A stretch of DNA of 32,584 nucleotides from Deltaproteobacteria bacterium (GTDB lineage Bacteria; Desulfobacterota; Syntrophobacteria; Syntrophobacterales; Thermodesulforhabdaceae). Made by a program: the position numbers and the translations under genes. Position 1 is the first letter of the stretch; every line of letters begins with the position of its first letter. The notes beneath the pieces were generated by a model. It saw only the letters and a list, made by a program, of their open reading frames with translations, had not been told where the DNA came from and made no database searches. This document shows, piece by piece, positions 7,745 through 15,595 of this stretch. The DNA is taken from NCBI GenBank assembly GCA_019309115.1, contig JAFDGW010000029.1, forward strand, positions 1 to 32,584, given 5' to 3'.

Positions 7745-8950
7745 TTACTCCTTTGGTTCAATAATCAGTGAATCTGCAACCAATTCCCACAAGTATTTGA
7801 CCTCGATGCCAAGGTCATACTCTTTGCATAGGCTCTTCATAATCTGATCCCGGCAGTTATGGCATGGTGTAATTAATAGCTCGGCTCCGGTGTCCTTAAT
7901 CTGTTTTGCCTTAACTCTTCCGTAAAAGATCCTCTCCTCATTGTAAGGGGATGCCCAAGCTCCACCGCCGCCACCGCAACAGAAATTATTAGCTCTATTG
8001 GGGTTCATCTCCACAAAATTTTCACAACATTGCTGAAGAATCCAACGGGGTTCCTCATAATAGCCATGCCCGAAGGTTTTTTCACTCTTTCTACCGTAGT
8101 TACATGGATCGTGATAGGTAGTAAGTTGCGGGTGCTTTGACTTATCTACTTTTATACGTCCCTCTTCGAGGTATTGTTTCAGAAGGTCATGTACGCTCAG
8201 GTACTTAACGCCTTCATTTTTAAACCATTTCTCGAGACCAAACCTGGTCGCGTAATAAGCATGTCCTCATTCAGGCAGCAGAAGATACTCACATTCCAGC
8301 TCTTTGTAATTCTTTACAATCCTTCCGACTATTTCCTTCATTGCTTCGTCATCACCGGAAAAAAGCCCCCAGTTCACACCTTCCCAGTTTTCCGATGCAA
8401 CGGTCCACGATTCGCCAGCAGCGTAAAAGATTTTCCACCAGAAGGTCATATCTTCAGGTTCACCGAATGGCTCTTTTGAGTTTATTGTAACAAGTATGCG
8501 AGCTCCCTTCTCGTCAACGGGAACTTTAAAGCCCGGCAACTCCTCAGCGAGCTCTTCTCCTACATCTTCTAGAAGAAACAGGAAATCTTCCTTAGGGATA
8601 CCCAGGTTATTTCCGGTCTTGAGGCACATTTCGACGCCTTTGTGAAGTGTACCTGGCACCTGATCCCTGGGCCTCATCCATCGCGCCGACCGAATAAGAG
8701 TAAGCAAATCTACTCCCATTGGGCACGCATATTCACATCTTCCACACATTGTGCATACCCAGGGAAATTTTGAGTTGACGATTTCATCATCAAGCCCAAG
8801 AATAGCAAGTCTTACAATTTTACGAATATCCAACCCATCAACCCCTGTAACCGGGCATCCACCGGCACAGGTGCCACAGGTTAGACATCGTTCGGCGTAT
8901 TGGCTCGCCAGCTTACGGCGCTCCCTTTGTGTGAGCAGCAACGGTTCCAT
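7745..8950 (-). CDS. HdrD/GlpC-like iron-sulfur selenoprotein (UGA at 8267-8269 read as Sec)
   Basis: One 401-residue frame with a single internal TGA. Residues 1-90 carry two [4Fe-4S] ferredoxin motifs (Cys 22, 25, 28, 32 and 66, 69, 72, 76). The C-terminal half holds a cysteine-rich CCG domain: YHDPC at 283, CCGGGGG at 324-330 and PCHNC at 362-366, the CX~40CCX37CXXC pattern of HdrB/HdrD, GlpC and DsrK-type subunits. The TGA is codon 228 in LLLPE-U-GHA, where relatives have ECGH, so the stop replaces a cysteine and the frame continues with strong conservation for 173 codons. A SECIS-like hairpin follows. The protein probably moves electrons to or from thiol/disulfide or quinone-type substrates; the partner is unknown. 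GGGGGAGAGG precedes the ATG. Conventional gene calling would split it at 8267. Confidence 0.87.
8236..8249 (-). promoter_or_regulatory. SECIS-like hairpin downstream of the Sec UGA
   Basis: On the minus strand GACCA and TGGTC form a perfect 5-bp stem with a GGTT loop, starting 17 bases after the UGA and placing the loop 22 bases after it. Bacterial SECIS elements are small stem-loops at this distance with a G at the start of the apical loop, the contact for SelB. The stem can be extended with a 2-base bulge. The hairpin lies within coding sequence, as bacterial SECIS elements do. Confidence 0.65.
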
Positions 8951-9018
8951 AAAACCTCTCCCCCGTGAATGTTTTCACATTATACTTTGTTTCCCTAACG
9001 GCTTTTTACATTTTTGCT

Positions 9019-9047
9019 ATAATACTCGCAAAATTATCGAATAGCAA
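9019..9047 (-). promoter_or_regulatory. candidate sigma-70 promoter of the Hdr-like selenoprotein gene
   Basis: TTGCTA (9042-9047) and TATTAT (9019-9024) on the minus strand are spaced by exactly 17 bases. They lie in the 158-base gap between rluD and the selenoprotein gene, giving a leader of about 60 bases. A second TATAAT at 8979-8984 lacks a partner -35 box. Confidence 0.5.
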
Positions 9048-9108
9048 GCAACAACCGACTTCCACTAGACCGACATTCAACGTATATCTGTATTCACCGG
9101 ATATTTCC

Positions 9109-10080
9109 TCAGCTTAGCTGAACCGTGGGCTTGAGAATCCGATCAAAGGTTTTCTCCAGATCACGCATGTCATCCGGCAAATCCGATGAAAAGGACAGGA
9201 GCTCGTTTGTGACCGGATGCCTGAATTTCAGCGTCTTGGCGTGAAGCATCTGACGAGCTATTGATTTAAGGTATTTTCGAATTTCTTTATTTTGGACATT
9301 TTTCAATCGACGAAAGTGCCTGCCGTAAATTTCGTCTCCTAGTATGGGATGATGAATGTGAGCAAGATGAACACGGATCTGGTGAGTCCTTCCGGTGAGT
9401 ATTTTCACAAGGAGCTTCGCAAATCCAGGCCATACCTTATCGATTTGCCACTGGCTTACCGACGGACGGCCATAAGGAATAACGGCCATTTTTTTTCTGT
9501 TCTTAGGGTGGCGACCTATAGGAGCATCTACGATACCATGATCTTCCTTAGGGTTGCCCCAAACAAAAGCAACATAATACTTTTCTACAGTTCGGTTTTG
9601 AAACTGGGCTGCAAGGCCCCAATAAGCTGGATCTGTCTTTGCTACCACAATCAACCCTGATGTGTGCTCATCCAAACGATGCACTATACCAGGTCTTTCC
9701 GGTGCGCCGACAGAAGCAAGCTTCCCGCAATGGGCAAGTAGTCCGTGTACCAGTGTTTCCTCTTCTCTGCCCGCTCCGGGATGAACTACTAGGCCAGGTT
9801 GTTTATCCACAACTATGATATGGTCGTCTTCAAACAAAATGTTAAGGGATATTTGTCGAGGAGTCAGATCAATAGCGCCGGTCGAGTAATCAGGCAGTGT
9901 TATGTCTATCAGATCTCCAGGTTTGAGAATATAACCTGGTTTAGTAGCATTTCCATTGACGTGAATCCACCCCGCCAAAATAAGCCTTTTTATAAAATTC
10001 CTGGATACATCAGGAATATGGCTGGATACAAATGTATCCAGCCGATAGCCAGAACCCTGCTCATCTACGACCAACCGCAA
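9109..10080 (-). CDS. rluD: RluD-type 23S rRNA pseudouridine synthase
   Basis: Isomerises uridines to pseudouridine in 23S rRNA (positions 1911/1915/1917 for E. coli RluD). An S4 RNA-binding domain occupies about residues 12-60. The RluA/RluD catalytic motif HRLDEHTSGL (134-143) has Asp137 as the catalytic residue, and GRTHQIRVHLAH follows in the second half, with HPILGDEIYG completing the family signature. The length of 323 fits the family. The start codon is TTG at 10080, supported by GAGGT five bases upstream. Assignment to RluD rather than RluA/RluC rests on the S4 domain and length and is not certain. Confidence 0.9.
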   Translation of the reverse strand: MRLVVDEQGSGYRLDTFVSSHIPDVSRNFIKRLILAGWIHVNGNATKPGYILKPGDLIDITLPDYSTGAIDLTPRQISLNILFEDDHIIVVDKQPGLVVHPGAGREEETLVHGLLAHCGKLASVGAPERPGIVHRLDEHTSGLIVVAKTDPAYWGLAAQFQNRTVEKYYVAFVWGNPKEDHGIVDAPIGRHPKNRKKMAVIPYGRPSVSQWQIDKVWPGFAKLLVKILTGRTHQIRVHLAHIHHPILGDEIYGRHFRRLKNVQNKEIRKYLKSIARQMLHAKTLKFRHPVTNELLSFSSDLPDDMRDLEKTFDRILKPTVQLS

Positions 10081-10171
10081 GGCTTACCTCAGTGCTGTGG
10101 TTGCAACAGCTACTCAAAAACATAGACATTCATACATACAAAGCAGCTGCTGCTCTACAGGCTCCGCTTAG

Positions 10172-10200
10172 ATTATACCACCTGTGGCTTTTCAGCGAAA
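10172..10200 (-). promoter_or_regulatory. extended -10 promoter upstream of rluD
   Basis: On the minus strand TGGTATAAT (10172-10180) is a perfect -10 box with the extended TGn element. A weak -35, TTTCGC at 10195-10200, lies 17 bases upstream. The leader to the TTG start of rluD would be about 85 bases. Confidence 0.5.
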
Positions 10201-10280
10201 CCTGAAAGGTGACCACCTGCACCTCTTTCCCACCTGCATATAACAAATGGGACAGTGCTGAAAAAGCTATATTAACATTC

Positions 10281-10299
10281 AGGAGAGAACCTCTCTCCT
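10281..10299 (-). terminator. hairpin downstream of the PIN-TRAM gene
   Basis: A 7-bp inverted repeat (AGGAGAG / CTCTCCT) with a 5-base loop lies 67 bases past the stop of the PIN-TRAM gene, in the 286-base gap before rluD. No U-tract follows on the minus strand, so its role as a terminator is weakly supported. Confidence 0.3.
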
Positions 10300-10366
10300 A
10301 ATACTTTACCAAACACCGTTTACAGCTTGATTATGTTTATGTCAAGTGGCTATGTTTAGATGTATA

Positions 10367-11395
10367 TTATGAAGCTCTTCCTCCATCTACGTTCTTAAGA
10401 GTGGTGAATATCATTCGTCCTCCCGGAGTCTGAAGAACACTCGTAACAGCGGCCTCTACCTCCTTACCCAGATATCTACTCGCGTTTTCAACCACCACCA
10501 TTGTTCCATCTTCTAGATAGGCGATTCCCTGTCCTTCTTCACGGCCTTCTTTGAGTATCTGCAATCTTAAAGTTTCACCTGGCAGCACCTGAGGCCGCAT
10601 GGCGTGTGCCAGCCTGTGCATGTTAAGAACCTGTATGCCGTGGAGTTCTGCTACTTTGGCAAGGTTGTAATCGTTGGTTAATATCTTTCCGTTTACGCGT
10701 TCCGCCAGAGCAACCAGTTTGGTATCCACACCCAAAGTGTCCGATGTGTTCTGCCGGTCTATTCTTACTTCCACGGTGTTGAGATCTTGCAGTCTTTTCA
10801 AGATTTCCAGCCCTCTGCGTCCCTTTGCTTTGCGAAGTGGATCCTGACTGTCCGCTATATGCTGGAGTTCCTGCAGGACAAATTCCGGTACTATGAGAGG
10901 GCCTTCAATGAAGCCGGCTTCTGCGACATCAGCAATACGGCCGTCTATGATAACGCTAGTGTCCAGTATTTTGGGGCTCTCTGGCTTGTTCCAGCTCTTG
11001 CCGAACCAAGGTACTCCGGCCATAAGTTCCGCAAACTTGAAGCTTCCAAGTACCATTCCGATGTAACCAAAAATACATGACAGTATTACATAGATGCTCA
11101 CTTGCACCGTCGGATTTTGAAGGCTTGTAAAACTACTTCCAATAAGCCGTGCTACAAAAAGACCAAGTATGAGTCCACTAGTCCCACCAAGGATTATTTT
11201 GAGCGGTACACGTTTGATAACCTTTTCAAAGGCCAAAACGAGCAGGGCAAAAATGGTGCCTGCTAGCGCTCCAATCCATTCGGCCCATGCGTAAGTACTT
11301 AACACACTTACCTGCGTAGCTATAAAATAACCACCGACGGCGCAAATTAGAACAATCAATAGTTTCAGCACGAGCCATACACTCGAAACGTTCAT
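10367..11395 (-). CDS. membrane PIN-TRAM domain protein (YacL-like putative RNase)
   Basis: Four hydrophobic segments fill about the first 125 residues, then comes a PIN nuclease domain beginning ILDTSVIIDGR (first acidic residue of the active site) and including PEFVLQELQHIAD and KILTNDYNLAKVA, and then a C-terminal TRAM RNA-binding domain (GETLRLQILKEGREEGQG...). This is the architecture of B. subtilis YacL-type proteins, thought to be membrane-anchored ribonucleases. The start at 11395 has GCGAGGTGA upstream and gives 342 residues; a 23-codon extension would overlap carD. It sits directly after carD, the same pairing as in many Gram-positive and deltaproteobacterial genomes, so the two are probably co-transcribed. 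Confidence 0.88.
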   Translation of the reverse strand: MNVSSVWLVLKLLIVLICAVGGYFIATQVSVLSTYAWAEWIGALAGTIFALLVLAFEKVIKRVPLKIILGGTSGLILGLFVARLIGSSFTSLQNPTVQVSIYVILSCIFGYIGMVLGSFKFAELMAGVPWFGKSWNKPESPKILDTSVIIDGRIADVAEAGFIEGPLIVPEFVLQELQHIADSQDPLRKAKGRRGLEILKRLQDLNTVEVRIDRQNTSDTLGVDTKLVALAERVNGKILTNDYNLAKVAELHGIQVLNMHRLAHAMRPQVLPGETLRLQILKEGREEGQGIAYLEDGTMVVVENASRYLGKEVEAAVTSVLQTPGGRMIFTTLKNVDGGRAS

Positions 11396-11439
11396 CAAAT
11401 TCACCTCGCTATCCCTACTTTTTGCGCCCCTATAGTTTA

Positions 11440-11931
11440 TCATTTCCTTCTGCTGGAGAAACACTCGTTTATTCGTCGTTCTATCACCTCCTCTTTTTCG
11501 TTTTCCACCAGCGCGATTTCTTTGACTATTAAACTTTTGGTCGTGTCCAGCATCTTGCGTTCACCAAATGACAAATTCTTGTCTTCTTTGAGCAAATTGA
11601 GATCCCTAAACACCTCAGCCAGTTCGAATATCGACCCGGATTTTACCTTTTCCATGTACTCTCGATACCTCTTGTTCCAAGTGGACGCACTGACGGAGAT
11701 TTCCTTTCTCTTTAGGATTTCAAACACCTTAGGAACATCCTTCTTTTCTATCAGCTGTCGTACTCCAACGTGGTTTGCATTCTGCACCGGAACCATTATG
11801 CGCATGTCGTTATCAAGTATGCGCATAATGTAGAAATCCTTTTTTTGACCATCCACAGAAGTGCTTTGGATTCCTTCGATTTTGCCTATACCCTGAGCCG
11901 GATAAACTACTAAATCTCCTTCTTTAAACAT
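11440..11931 (-). CDS. carD: CarD/CdnL family RNA polymerase-binding regulator
   Basis: CarD-type regulator that binds the RNA polymerase beta subunit through an N-terminal Tudor-like domain and stabilises open complexes, notably at rRNA promoters. The N-terminal domain is clear (GDLVVYPAQGIGKIEGI and FYIMRILDNDMRIMVPV, residues 5-60), followed by a helical DNA-contacting domain with W84, matching the conserved promoter-contacting Trp region. At 163 residues it has the standard length. GGGGGT precedes the ATG. The next gene on the strand is the PIN-TRAM protein. Confidence 0.9.
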   Translation of the reverse strand: MFKEGDLVVYPAQGIGKIEGIQSTSVDGQKKDFYIMRILDNDMRIMVPVQNANHVGVRQLIEKKDVPKVFEILKRKEISVSASTWNKRYREYMEKVKSGSIFELAEVFRDLNLLKEDKNLSFGERKMLDTTKSLIVKEIALVENEKEEVIERRINECFSSRRK

Positions 11932-12030
11932 TCACATAACCCCCTTTTCTTAAATCTTTAACTTAAAAAGTTTAACATTTGTGAACAGAGAAGCAAAGGA
12001 ACAATTGTTTGACAAGGAATCTTAGAATGT

Positions 12031-12408
12031 TCAATGCGATATGGAATGACGGCACGTAGGGCAAAGCATGAGCCATGCGATTTTTTCATCGGCGAGACCG
12101 GTATCTTCCAGCCGTCTTATAATATATTTCAACATCATTTTCGGCGCGAAGAACCTACCGCAAGCCTCACATTCTGCCATTTCGAACCATAGCTTTACCG
12201 ATTTCTTCTCAGGTGTGTCGTTCGTTAGTGTGAGGGCGTGAGTTGGACAAATATCTACACACTTTGTGCATTGCATGTCGCAACCTGGAGGAAATTCCAC
12301 CGATATCTCGGATTCTGCTTCTTCGATCTTAATGTAATCCTCAGGGCATGCAAGAGAACATGCCCTACAGCCTATACATTTCTCTGAACTGACTATAAGT
12401 TTTCTCAC
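12031..12408 (-). CDS. small two-cluster ferredoxin with zinc-type C-terminal tail
   Basis: A 125-residue protein with one standard [4Fe-4S] motif (Cys 11, 14, 17, 21) and a second, slightly atypical one (Cys 43, 47, 50, 54, with CX3C spacing). A C-terminal part contains two CXXC pairs (80/83 and 116/119) separated by a helix, resembling a zinc ribbon or rubredoxin-like knuckle. It is the last gene of the formate dehydrogenase operon, starting 4 bases after the preceding ferredoxin gene, so it most likely carries electrons for that enzyme. No specific name is justified. Confidence 0.82.
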   Translation of the reverse strand: MRKLIVSSEKCIGCRACSLACPEDYIKIEEAESEISVEFPPGCDMQCTKCVDICPTHALTLTNDTPEKKSVKLWFEMAECEACGRFFAPKMMLKYIIRRLEDTGLADEKIAWLMLCPTCRHSISH

Positions 12409-12412
12409 CTTG

Positions 12413-12862
12413 CTACCTCACGGGTGAAAAAAAGCTAATCCTGGTTTGCTTTTCATAGGCTTCTATACTTTCGTAAACGATGGCGCCTGATGGGCAAGTT
12501 AAAGCACAGATCGGTGTTTTCCCATCCAGAACAAGGTGCTGGCATCCATCGCATTTAGACGGTTTTTGTTTTTCCACCATGGTTATTGCTCCAAATGGAC
12601 AGGCCAGTTCGCAAAGTCCACAGCCTGTGCACAGATTTTCGTCGATTATAACCATGTCTCTTTCATCATACCTAATTGCTTCCCTGTAGCACACATGAAT
12701 ACATGGAGCGACTTTACAGTGCCGGCAGGATACGGGCCACGCAATACACTCTGTCTCTACGACCGTTATCCTGCTTTGTCCCCCATGTTCCCTGGCACAG
12801 GCTACTTCACAGGCCCGACACCGAATACATCGCTCGGCACGTATGAGTAGTAACCTTTTCAT
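12413..12862 (-). CDS. HycB/HydN-like four-cluster ferredoxin subunit
   Basis: An electron-transfer subunit of the DMSO reductase beta-subunit type. All sixteen cysteines for four [4Fe-4S] clusters are present: 12/15/18/22, 46/49/54/58, 78/81/84/88 and 104/107/119/123. At 149 residues it is compact, close to HydN and HycB of formate hydrogenlyase systems. It lies 4 bases after the fdhF-like stop and 4 bases before the next ferredoxin gene, so it should be the direct partner of the catalytic subunit. There is no membrane anchor, which suggests a cytoplasmic complex. Confidence 0.87.
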   Translation of the reverse strand: MKRLLLIRAERCIRCRACEVACAREHGGQSRITVVETECIAWPVSCRHCKVAPCIHVCYREAIRYDERDMVIIDENLCTGCGLCELACPFGAITMVEKQKPSKCDGCQHLVLDGKTPICALTCPSGAIVYESIEAYEKQTRISFFSPVR

Positions 12863-12865
12863 ATC

Positions 12866-14890
12866 TTATACAACCTCCAACCGACATTCTGCGTCCTTAA
12901 ACCCCGGAGTCCTTGAGCTGGTATCTAGGCCTACCGTAACCACATCATTGACGCCAGGAAAATGGAAGGGAAGAAAAAGCGTTTTCGGGGGGACACTAAC
13001 ATCTAAACGAATTTGAAATATACCTTCACCCGATTCCCCTATTAGTTTTACTTCATCGCCGTTTTTCAAACCCAAAGCAGCTGCATCTTCTGGATTGATA
13101 GACACCGATGCTATCGGTTCGTAAGGAAAAAGTTCTGACAGACGTCTGCTCATTGAGCCTGAATTGTAATGAACGACTAAACGTCCGGTTATCAGTTTGA
13201 AAATGTTATTTTTTCCAATTTTTCCTTTATCCTCGATTGCGAATTGCGGAGTGTGAAACTTGAATCTACCGCTTTGATGCAGAATTGGCGTTCCGGGATG
13301 GCTTTCGTTCTGACATGGCCATATAAGTCCATTTTTACTCAATCGCAGGCGCTCGGGGGTAATACCCCCGTATTGCGGAACTACCCTATTTATTTCGCGA
13401 AGTATTTCATCCGGCCTCGGAGTATAACCCCATATTTTCAATCTTTTACCCAGTTCCCCAATAATCCACAGATCCGGTTTTGCATCTCCATCTGGATCCA
13501 GCGCTTTTTCCGACCATTGCACGCGCCGTTCGGTGTTCGTATAACTTCCTTCCTTTTCTGCCCAGCATGCCGCGGGCAAAAGGATATCCGCATATCGGGC
13601 AGTTTCCGTCATGAAGAGATCAATCACCAACAGAAACTCCAGCTTCTCTAGCGCCTTTTTCACTCCCGACGCTTCCGGATCCGATACCACGGGATTCTCT
13701 CCCAATATCACCATTGCTTTTATTTTTCCGTTTAATGAGGCATTAGTCATTTCTGTGACGGTGTAACCCGGGCCAAGCGGTAAATCCGATTTTTCCCAAA
13801 CTCTGCTTAGCTTTTTGAGTTCCATATGATTTGACGCGTCCGCATAGCCAGGAAGGTAATCTGCAAGCGCTCCCATATCGCAGGCACCCTGCACATTATT
13901 CTGACCTCGAAGAGGGAAAATACCAGACCCGGGAGCACCTACTTTCCCGCAAAGCAGTGCCAGATTTGCACATGCCCGAACATTTTCTGTGCCGTTCCTG
14001 TGTTGCGTAATTCCCATGCAATAGATAAGTGCTGCACTGTAAGCTTCAGCATAATAACAGGCAGCGGCCACAATTTCACGCTCGGACAATCCAGTGAATT
14101 TAACTGCTTCTTTAAGGTCGAAAGAATGCAACCACCGATATAAATCATCAAACCCCTCTGTTCGTTCTCTTACAAACTGATAATCACATAAACCTCTATC
14201 AACTATGACCTTCATCATTGCGTATAACAGGTATGGGTCCGATCCAGAGCGTAGCTGCAAGTGCAGATCGGCTATCCTGGTGGTGATTGTTCGTCGTGGG
14301 TCTGCGACTATAACCACGGCACCTCTATCTTTTGCATCCCATACCCACCTGCTGACGACCGGGTGAGTTTCGGCGAAGTTGGATCCCAAGACGAAGATAC
14401 AGTCGGAATTTGCCAGGTCCGAGATGGGATTCGTCATAGCGCCTGAACCAAGCATATCCTTCAGCGCAACGAGCGATGGAGCATGGCAGAGGCGTGCGCA
14501 GTGGTCAATATGAGGTGATCCGAACAGGCGAGCAAGTTTTTGGAACAGGTAAATTTCCTCATTGGTTGCCCGTGCCGACGCCAGAAAGCCGACGGAGTCA
14601 GCACCATATCGTTTTTTTATGTCTAAAAGCCTTTCCGCAGCAAGGTTGAGAGCATCATTCCAAGGTAATTCAATCCATTCATTTTCACTTTTTACCAGCG
14701 GGTGTTTCAATCGATCGGGATGTTTGACAATGGATATCGAGCTATTTCCTTTGGGACACAGTGCACCAAGAGCAACTGGGTGATCAGAAATGTATTCAAT
14801 GTTCAGGGAATTGCTTTTTGTAACTATAAAAAAAGCACATCCTGCTCCACAAAAAGGGCAAATTACTTTTGACTTGCTACCGGTCTTCAT
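12866..14890 (-). CDS. fdhF: formate dehydrogenase catalytic subunit, FdhF-like, Cys form
   Basis: Molybdenum/tungsten bis-MGD enzyme that should oxidise formate to CO2 or run in reverse. The N-terminal [4Fe-4S] site is Cys 11, 14, 18 and 45 with CPKG including Lys47. The active-site motif HCARLCHAPS puts Cys135 where E. coli FdhF has Sec140, followed by the conserved His136. The MGD-binding domains follow, with a C-terminal molydopterin dinucleotide-binding domain at about 560-674 (ITGRLVVHYNSGSMSRR). No Tat signal is present, so it is cytoplasmic. At 674 residues it is slightly shorter than E. coli FdhF (715). The ATG overlaps the upstream CooF-like stop by 4 bases. Another molybdopterin oxidoreductase function is possible, but the Cys-His motif favours formate. 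Confidence 0.88.
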   Translation of the reverse strand: MKTGSKSKVICPFCGAGCAFFIVTKSNSLNIEYISDHPVALGALCPKGNSSISIVKHPDRLKHPLVKSENEWIELPWNDALNLAAERLLDIKKRYGADSVGFLASARATNEEIYLFQKLARLFGSPHIDHCARLCHAPSLVALKDMLGSGAMTNPISDLANSDCIFVLGSNFAETHPVVSRWVWDAKDRGAVVIVADPRRTITTRIADLHLQLRSGSDPYLLYAMMKVIVDRGLCDYQFVRERTEGFDDLYRWLHSFDLKEAVKFTGLSEREIVAAACYYAEAYSAALIYCMGITQHRNGTENVRACANLALLCGKVGAPGSGIFPLRGQNNVQGACDMGALADYLPGYADASNHMELKKLSRVWEKSDLPLGPGYTVTEMTNASLNGKIKAMVILGENPVVSDPEASGVKKALEKLEFLLVIDLFMTETARYADILLPAACWAEKEGSYTNTERRVQWSEKALDPDGDAKPDLWIIGELGKRLKIWGYTPRPDEILREINRVVPQYGGITPERLRLSKNGLIWPCQNESHPGTPILHQSGRFKFHTPQFAIEDKGKIGKNNIFKLITGRLVVHYNSGSMSRRLSELFPYEPIASVSINPEDAAALGLKNGDEVKLIGESGEGIFQIRLDVSVPPKTLFLPFHFPGVNDVVTVGLDTSSRTPGFKDAECRLEVV

Positions 14891-15384
14891 TGGATATAGC
14901 CCTTCAAGTACTCTGTGATGGCTTCTTTTCTGACCATTTCGGAAAATTCATTTTCCTCTGTATAAACCAACGCGTTAGTGCGACAAGCCTCCACACACGC
15001 AGGAATTTCCCTATCGGGACATCTGTCGCATTTGACAGCAATTCTTCTTTCCGCTTCCTCGCCTATAACGCCGTAAGGACAAACCATGGCACACATCCAA
15101 CAACCAATGCATTTTTTTGGATCGTGGGTAACAACGCGGGTTACAGGATCCTGACTGAGAGCCCCGGTTCGACAGGCCTTTACGCATGGAGCATCTTCAC
15201 AATGCCGACACAAAAAAGGGATTTTGCGACCGGCTATATATTCCACATAAACCCTGCGCTTCGGTTTCGGAGTTTCATGTATAGCCAGTTCCAGCTTTTT
15301 GGCTTGAGAATGTTCAACAGCGCAGGCAAGTTCACAGCTGCGGCATCCGATGCACCTATCCAGCCTGACAAAAATTTCCTTCAT
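14887..15384 (-). CDS. CooF-like four-cluster ferredoxin, first gene of the fdh operon
   Basis: A 165-residue polyferredoxin with sixteen cysteines for four [4Fe-4S] clusters (11/14/17/21, 59/62/67/71, 92/95/98/102, 119/122/130/134). The spacing resembles CooF and HycB, electron-transfer subunits of CO dehydrogenase and formate dehydrogenase. It overlaps fdhF by ATGA and is the first gene of the operon, with GGGAGGAG five bases before the ATG. The context favours shuttling electrons for formate oxidation. CooF proper is normally beside CO dehydrogenase, which is not in this window, although cooC is about 9 kb away. Confidence 0.85.
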   Translation of the reverse strand: MKEIFVRLDRCIGCRSCELACAVEHSQAKKLELAIHETPKPKRRVYVEYIAGRKIPFLCRHCEDAPCVKACRTGALSQDPVTRVVTHDPKKCIGCWMCAMVCPYGVIGEEAERRIAVKCDRCPDREIPACVEACRTNALVYTEENEFSEMVRKEAITEYLKGYIQ

Positions 15385-15595
15385 GGGAACTCCTCCCTGT
15401 CCATTGAAAGTCGGCCTCTAAAAACCTTCTATTAGACGTGAGATCCAAGCATCACTACGGAACCTACGCCAGAATGATAACATTGTATCACCCCTGGTCA
15501 AAGCTGTATTCCATATATAAGCAAAAGCGTCCCGCGGTATTTCTTGAGAGCAATGTTCGGTTGCTAGAGATCTACAGCAATTTGAATTTTGCCTT

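Noticed and set aside
7745-8267. hdr-like gene as a frameshifted or nonsense pseudogene
   Set aside because: Both parts are in one frame, the only interruption is TGA at a cysteine position, the sequence on both sides is conserved and a SECIS-like hairpin follows; a selenoprotein explains all of this.
12000-12009. AACAATTGTT palindrome upstream of carD as an operator
   Set aside because: A 10-base AT-rich palindrome is easily found by chance and no paired promoter boxes could be placed with confidence.
15385-15595. Short minus-strand frame between the peptidase and fdh operon
   Set aside because: It overlaps the peptidase end, has no family and no clear start site; more likely the upstream region of the fdh operon. 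No convincing promoter was found there.
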